Below are positions 60,849-64,000 of a stretch of DNA of 64,000 nt, one piece after another (the stretch's first letter is position 1; every line of letters begins with the position of its first letter). Origin of the DNA: Actinocrinis sp035653575. Its GTDB lineage: Bacteria; Actinomycetota; Actinomycetes; Streptomycetales; Catenulisporaceae. A program made the translations under genes and the position numbers. The notes under the pieces are model-generated. The model had not been told where the DNA came from, did not search any database, and saw nothing but the letters and a program-made list of their open reading frames with translations. Where the stretch lies: contig NZ_DASRBQ010000097.1 in assembly GCF_035653575.1 (NCBI RefSeq), positions 1 through 64,000 on the forward strand, read 5' to 3'.

Positions 60849-60941
60849 CGGGAGCCCGCCGCGGCGGGTTGAGAGGGGGGCACGCGGCCCCCGACCGTTT
60901 GAACCTGGCCCTGCGCCTTCGGGAGCGGGGCGGAGGGAGCG
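60849..60941 (+). promoter_or_regulatory. TPP (THI-box) riboswitch controlling thiO-thiS-thiG
   Basis: Shows the THI-box core in order: GGGAGCCC, GGGTTGAGAGGG (variant of CTGAGA), GACCGTTTGAACCTGG, and the 3' segment GCGGGGCGGAGGGAG. When thiamine diphosphate binds, the RNA folds. The GGAGGGAG that ends the switch is also the ribosome-binding site of thiO (ATG 60947), so control is probably at translation initiation. Confidence 0.92.
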
Positions 60942-60946
60942 CAACG

Positions 60947-62155
60947 ATGGATGCGCCAGAGATCGCCATCCCGCACGCGCGGCCGCGCACCGAGTACGAC
61001 GTCGTGATCGTCGGCGCCGGAGTGATCGGCCTCGCGGTCGCCTGGCGGGCCGCCCGGCGCGGGGTCCGGGTGGCGCTGGTGGACCCCGAGCCCGGTTCGG
61101 GCGCCTCGCACGCCGCGGCCGGGATGCTGGCCCCGGTCACCGAGGCCCATTACGGCGAGGAACGGTTGCTGCGGCTTAATCTCGCCTCGGCGCGCCGGTA
61201 TCCCGAGTTCGTCGCCGAACTCGAAGAAGTCTCCGGGACGTCCGCCGGCTACTCCGCGCACGGCACGCTCGCCGTCGCGTTCGACTCCGGCGACCGCGCG
61301 GTGCTGGCCGACCTGGCCGAGTTCCACCAGCGCCTCGGGCTCGTCTCGGAGCCGTTGACCGGCCGCGAGTGCCGCAGCCACGAGCCGCTGCTGGCACCGG
61401 ACGTGCAGTCGGGCCTGCTCGTCTCCGGCGATCATCAGATCGACAACCGGATGCTCGTCGCGGCGCTGCTGACCGCGATCGGCCGCGCCCACGTGCAGTT
61501 GCACCGCGACCGCGTCGCCGAGCTGCTGGTCGAGCACGACGCGGCCACGGGCGTACGGCTCGCGGACGGCCGGGTCCTGCACGCGGACCGCGTGGTGCTG
61601 GCCGCCGGCTGCCGCTCGACGTCGATCCCGGGCCTGCCTTCCGGGGTGCTGCCGCCGATCCGGCCGGTCAAGGGCCAGATTCTGCGGCTGTCCGTGCCCT
61701 CGCACGCGGCTCCCTTCCTCAATCACGCGGTGCGCGGTGTGGTGCGCGGACGGCAGGTGTACCTGGTGCCGCGCGACCACGGCGAGCTGGTCGTCGGCGC
61801 GACCGTCGAAGAGCAGGGCTTTGACACCGAGGTGACGGCAGGCGGCGTCTATGAACTGCTGCGCGCCGCACACGGCCTCGTGCCCGATGTCGGCGATCTG
61901 CCGCTGACGGAGGTGCGCGCCGGCCTGCGGCCCGGCTCACCGGATAACGCACCGATTCTTGGTACCACCGAGCTGCCCGGCCTGATCGCGGCCACCGGTC
62001 ACTTCCGCAACGGTGTGCTGCTCGCACCGATCACAGCCGACGCGATCGCCGAGTGCCTTGTCAGCGGAAAGTTGCCGGAGGAGGCCGTGGGCTTCGGACC
62101 GCAGCGGTTCGGCAAGAACCTGGGCCGGTTCGCGAAGAAGGCCGCGTTTGCATGA
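60947..62155 (+). CDS. thiO: Glycine oxidase (thiazole branch of thiamine synthesis)
   Basis: 402-residue FAD enzyme that oxidises glycine to the dehydroglycine needed for the thiazole ring. FAD fold VVIVGAGVIGLAVAWRAA, GASHAAAGMLAPVTEAHYGE (typical ThiO), IRPVKGQILRL and C-terminal GHFRNGVLLAPITADAIAE. ATG 60947 is set by the riboswitch and the GGAGG 10-14 bases ahead; the frame is open further upstream but that is riboswitch sequence. It overlaps thiS by ATGA. Confidence 0.95.
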   Translation: MDAPEIAIPHARPRTEYDVVIVGAGVIGLAVAWRAARRGVRVALVDPEPGSGASHAAAGMLAPVTEAHYGEERLLRLNLASARRYPEFVAELEEVSGTSAGYSAHGTLAVAFDSGDRAVLADLAEFHQRLGLVSEPLTGRECRSHEPLLAPDVQSGLLVSGDHQIDNRMLVAALLTAIGRAHVQLHRDRVAELLVEHDAATGVRLADGRVLHADRVVLAAGCRSTSIPGLPSGVLPPIRPVKGQILRLSVPSHAAPFLNHAVRGVVRGRQVYLVPRDHGELVVGATVEEQGFDTEVTAGGVYELLRAAHGLVPDVGDLPLTEVRAGLRPGSPDNAPILGTTELPGLIAATGHFRNGVLLAPITADAIAECLVSGKLPEEAVGFGPQRFGKNLGRFAKKAAFA

Positions 62156-62367
62156 CGACGACGCCGATACGTGTCGTCGTGAATGGACAACCCGAGTCCT
62201 ATCCCGCCGACACCACGCTCGGCGCGGTCGTCACTCGACTGCGCCCTAACCGGACGGGCATCGCCGTCGCCGTCGGCGACGACGTGATTCCGCGCGCCGA
62301 GTGGGACACCAGGCATCTGCGCGACGGCGACGAGATCGAGATTCTTACCGCAGTCCAAGGCGGCTGA
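62152..62367 (+). CDS. thiS: Thiamine biosynthesis sulfur carrier protein
   Basis: 71-residue ubiquitin-fold sulfur carrier. Segments VVVNGQPESYPADTTLGAV and GIAVAVGDDVIPRAEW are typical, and it ends in Gly-Gly (TAVQGG), which is converted to a thiocarboxylate for thiazole formation. ATG overlaps the stop of thiO; thiG follows after 15 bp. The adenylating enzyme ThiF/MoeB is not in the window. Confidence 0.95.
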   Translation: MTTTPIRVVVNGQPESYPADTTLGAVVTRLRPNRTGIAVAVGDDVIPRAEWDTRHLRDGDEIEILTAVQGG

Positions 62368-62382
62368 AAACGAGGGGGAGCA

Positions 62383-63231
62383 GTGCCTGAAGGTACAGCG
62401 GCGCTCGAAAGCACGAGGACGACTGAAGGAACAACAGCGCCGGGAACAACGGCTCCTGCCGCCGACACGTTCGAGCTCGCCGGAAAGTCCTTTGCCTCGC
62501 GGCTGATCATGGGTACTGGCGGCGCGCCGAGTCTCGCCGCCCTCGAGGACGCCTTGGTCGCCTCAGGCACCGAGCTGACGACGGTCGCACTGCGCCGCAT
62601 CGCCCCGGGTACCGCCGGTTCGGTACTCGATCTGCTCGCTGCGCTCAAGATTCAAGTGCTGCCTAACACCGCCGGTTGCCATACCGCACGCGAAGCGGTG
62701 CGTACCGCGCGCATGGCGCGGGAAGCGCTGGAAACCGACTGGGTCAAGCTCGAAGTGGTCGCCGACGAGGACACGCTGCTGCCCGATCCCGTTGAACTGC
62801 TCGACGCCGCGCAGACGCTCGTCGCCGACGGGTTCACCGTGCTGCCCTACACGAACGACGATCCGGTTCTCGCCCGCCGCCTCGAACAAGCCGGCTGCGT
62901 AGCAGTGATGCCGCTCGGGGCGCCGATCGGCTCCGGCCTGGGCATCCGCAATCCGCACAACCTGGAGCTGATCGTGCGCGGCGCGGGCGTGCCCGTCATC
63001 CTCGACGCCGGAATCGGCACCGCCTCCGACGCGGCGCTCGCGATGGAGCTCGGCTGTTCGGCCGTGCTGCTGGCCTCGGCGGTCACCAGGGCGCAGGATC
63101 CGGCCCGGATGGCCGCGGCGATGCGGCACGCGGTGACCGCCGGCCGGCTCGCCCACCTCGCCGGGCGCATCCCCCAGCGCTTCCACGCCCGCGCCTCCTC
63201 CCCCGGCCTGGCCGAAACACCGGCCTTCTAA
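62383..63231 (+). CDS. thiG: Thiazole synthase
   Basis: 282-residue TIM barrel that builds the thiazole phosphate from deoxyxylulose phosphate, ThiS thiocarboxylate and dehydroglycine. A hydrophilic Thr-rich N-terminal extension (1-28) precedes the conserved FASRLIMGTGG. VLPNTAGCHTAREAV, the Schiff-base lysine in DWVKLEVVAD, MPLGAPIGSGLGIRNP and ILDAGIGTASDAALAMELG follow. GAGGGGG lies 4-10 bases before the GTG start. Last gene of the riboswitch operon. Confidence 0.96.
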   Translation: MPEGTAALESTRTTEGTTAPGTTAPAADTFELAGKSFASRLIMGTGGAPSLAALEDALVASGTELTTVALRRIAPGTAGSVLDLLAALKIQVLPNTAGCHTAREAVRTARMAREALETDWVKLEVVADEDTLLPDPVELLDAAQTLVADGFTVLPYTNDDPVLARRLEQAGCVAVMPLGAPIGSGLGIRNPHNLELIVRGAGVPVILDAGIGTASDAALAMELGCSAVLLASAVTRAQDPARMAAAMRHAVTAGRLAHLAGRIPQRFHARASSPGLAETPAF

Positions 63232-63337
63232 CACGGACCGCAGCGTGGTCCGGTTCGAAAAATCCGCCGTTCGAGCCCTGCCGTACCAGGTTAGCCACAG
63301 TCGCGTTTCACCTGACCCCGGTGTCGCAACCACCGCC

Positions 63338-63343
63338 TACACT
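63338..63343 (+). promoter_or_regulatory. -10 element of the PknL-like kinase gene
   Basis: TACACT lies 8 bases before GTG 63352, so the transcript is probably leaderless. A -35 element is not obvious. Confidence 0.5.
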
Positions 63344-63351
63344 CGGTGATT

Positions 63352-64000
63352 GTGGAGGCTCCTTCGCGGCACGGATCGGTGCTGGACGGCGCGCTGATCG
63401 GGCGGACGCTCGACGGCCGGTACGCCGTGCAGTCCCGCCTTGCTCAAGGTGGCATGGCGACCGTGTACCGCGCCTGGGACAACCGGCTCGACCGGCTCGT
63501 CGCGCTCAAGGTCATCGACCCCGAGCTGGCCCGGCATCCTGAGTACGTCGCCCGGTTCATCCGGGAGGCGAAGTCAGCCGCACGGCTCAGCCACCCGAAC
63601 ATCGTCGCCGTCTACGACCAGTCGGGGCAGCCGCCGCTGGCCTACCTGGCGATGGAGTACGTCCCCGGCGAGACGCTGCGCCAGCTGCTCGGCCGCCGCG
63701 GCCGGCTGACTCCGCGCGAGGCGCTCGAGGTGCTGGACGCGATGCTGGCCGGCCTGGCCGCCGCGCACCGCGCCGGAATCGTGCACCGGGACGTCAAGCC
63801 GGAGAACGTGCTGCTCAACGACGCGGTGCTGAACAGCAGGCAGAGCTCGTACGCGGCCGCGGTCAAGGTCACCGACTTCGGCCTGGCGCGCACCGCGGCC
63901 GCCGATCAGGGGCCCGGGACCACCCTGGCCTCCTCGCTCGGCGGCGCAGTGCCCGGCGGCGGACTGATCGGCACCGTCTCCTACCTGGCCCCGGAGCTGG
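63352..64000 (+). CDS. Ser/Thr protein kinase (PknL/PASTA-type), partial
   Basis: First 216 residues of a Hanks-type kinase; the rest is beyond the window. The P-loop LAQGGMATVYRAWD, catalytic lysine in VALKVIDPEL, helix C Glu in FIREAKSAARL, the HRD loop IVHRDVKPENVLL and the DFG motif VTDFGLAR are all intact, and the window ends in the APE-type YLAPEL. Between HRD and DFG is a small insert (NDAVLNSRQSSYAA). By synteny with the Rv2175c-like gene it corresponds to mycobacterial PknL. Probably leaderless. Confidence 0.9.
   Translation, partial: MEAPSRHGSVLDGALIGRTLDGRYAVQSRLAQGGMATVYRAWDNRLDRLVALKVIDPELARHPEYVARFIREAKSAARLSHPNIVAVYDQSGQPPLAYLAMEYVPGETLRQLLGRRGRLTPREALEVLDAMLAGLAAAHRAGIVHRDVKPENVLLNDAVLNSRQSSYAAAVKVTDFGLARTAAADQGPGTTLASSLGGAVPGGGLIGTVSYLAPEL

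Noticed and set aside
63234..63252. Short inverted repeat CGGACC/GGTCCG after thiG as a terminator
   Set aside because: Only 6 bp with no T-run; too weak to call, although some termination must occur before the kinase gene.

Overview
The window is high-GC, gene-dense chromosomal DNA from a filamentous, sporulating-type actinomycete. The evidence is two chaplins (one with a LAXTG sortase signal), actinomycete-specific families (DUF3145, DUF3046, DUF2079, Rv2175c-like, extra SepF, TipA-like), a type VII secretion-type mycosin and an actinobacterial 6C-type small RNA. An acid-acting glutamic (G1) protease would suit an acid-soil lineage such as Catenulisporales (Actinospica/Catenulispora-like); that placement is inference. 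No rRNA, tRNA, phage or insertion sequence was seen.

Layout. 1-9.8 kb (minus strand): two oligopeptide/dipeptide ABC importers in tandem. One is complete (permease C, binding lipoprotein, permease B, two ATPases); the other has permeases B and C and a fused double ATPase cut by the window edge. 10.3-16.3 kb: geranylgeranyl-reductase-type flavoenzyme, PucR-type regulator, trehalose-phosphatase and a DUF2079 membrane protein. 16.4-20 kb (minus): DUF3145, a small membrane protein, a zinc-type cation efflux protein and an F420-type oxidoreductase. 20.3-25.6 kb: secreted glutamic protease, MprF-like lysyltransferase, and a DUF1453 protein followed by a NarL-type two-component system. 25.7-33.2 kb: two paralogous DUF4190-type proteins, an M1-peptidase-like lipoprotein that has lost its catalytic residues, an orphan type VII secretion cluster (two substrates and a mycosin) and a SepF paralogue. 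33.5-36.9 kb: TipA-like regulator, two chaplins, TetR regulator. 37-43 kb: DUF3046, a giant Lhr helicase and DUF6504, with two LexA-like SOS boxes upstream of DUF6504.

43-44 kb is a 1.2-kb gene-free stretch with strong inverted repeats and a 10-bp-period repeat. 44-49 kb: a divergent glycosyltransferase-like protein, a CrtI-type flavoprotein, metF and a polyprenyl diphosphate synthase. 49-58.2 kb: guanyl-RNase lipoprotein, an expanded 6C-type RNA, two membrane glycosyltransferases, nadE and a TetR/MFS efflux pair with clear operators. 58.2-64 kb: thiE and an Rv2175c-like protein (minus), then a TPP riboswitch with thiO-thiS-thiG, then the start of a PknL-like Ser/Thr kinase. The order metF, polyprenyl synthase, Rv2175c-like gene and kinase resembles Mycobacterium tuberculosis Rv2172c-Rv2176, with about 10 kb of extra genes in between.

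Most interesting: the six-hairpin C-loop RNA (49800-50124), the dead M1 peptidase beside the orphan type VII cluster, the three-domain long chaplin, the SOS boxes upstream of DUF6504, and the unexplained structured DNA at 43.4-43.85 kb. All functions are assigned by reading motifs; no database search was run.
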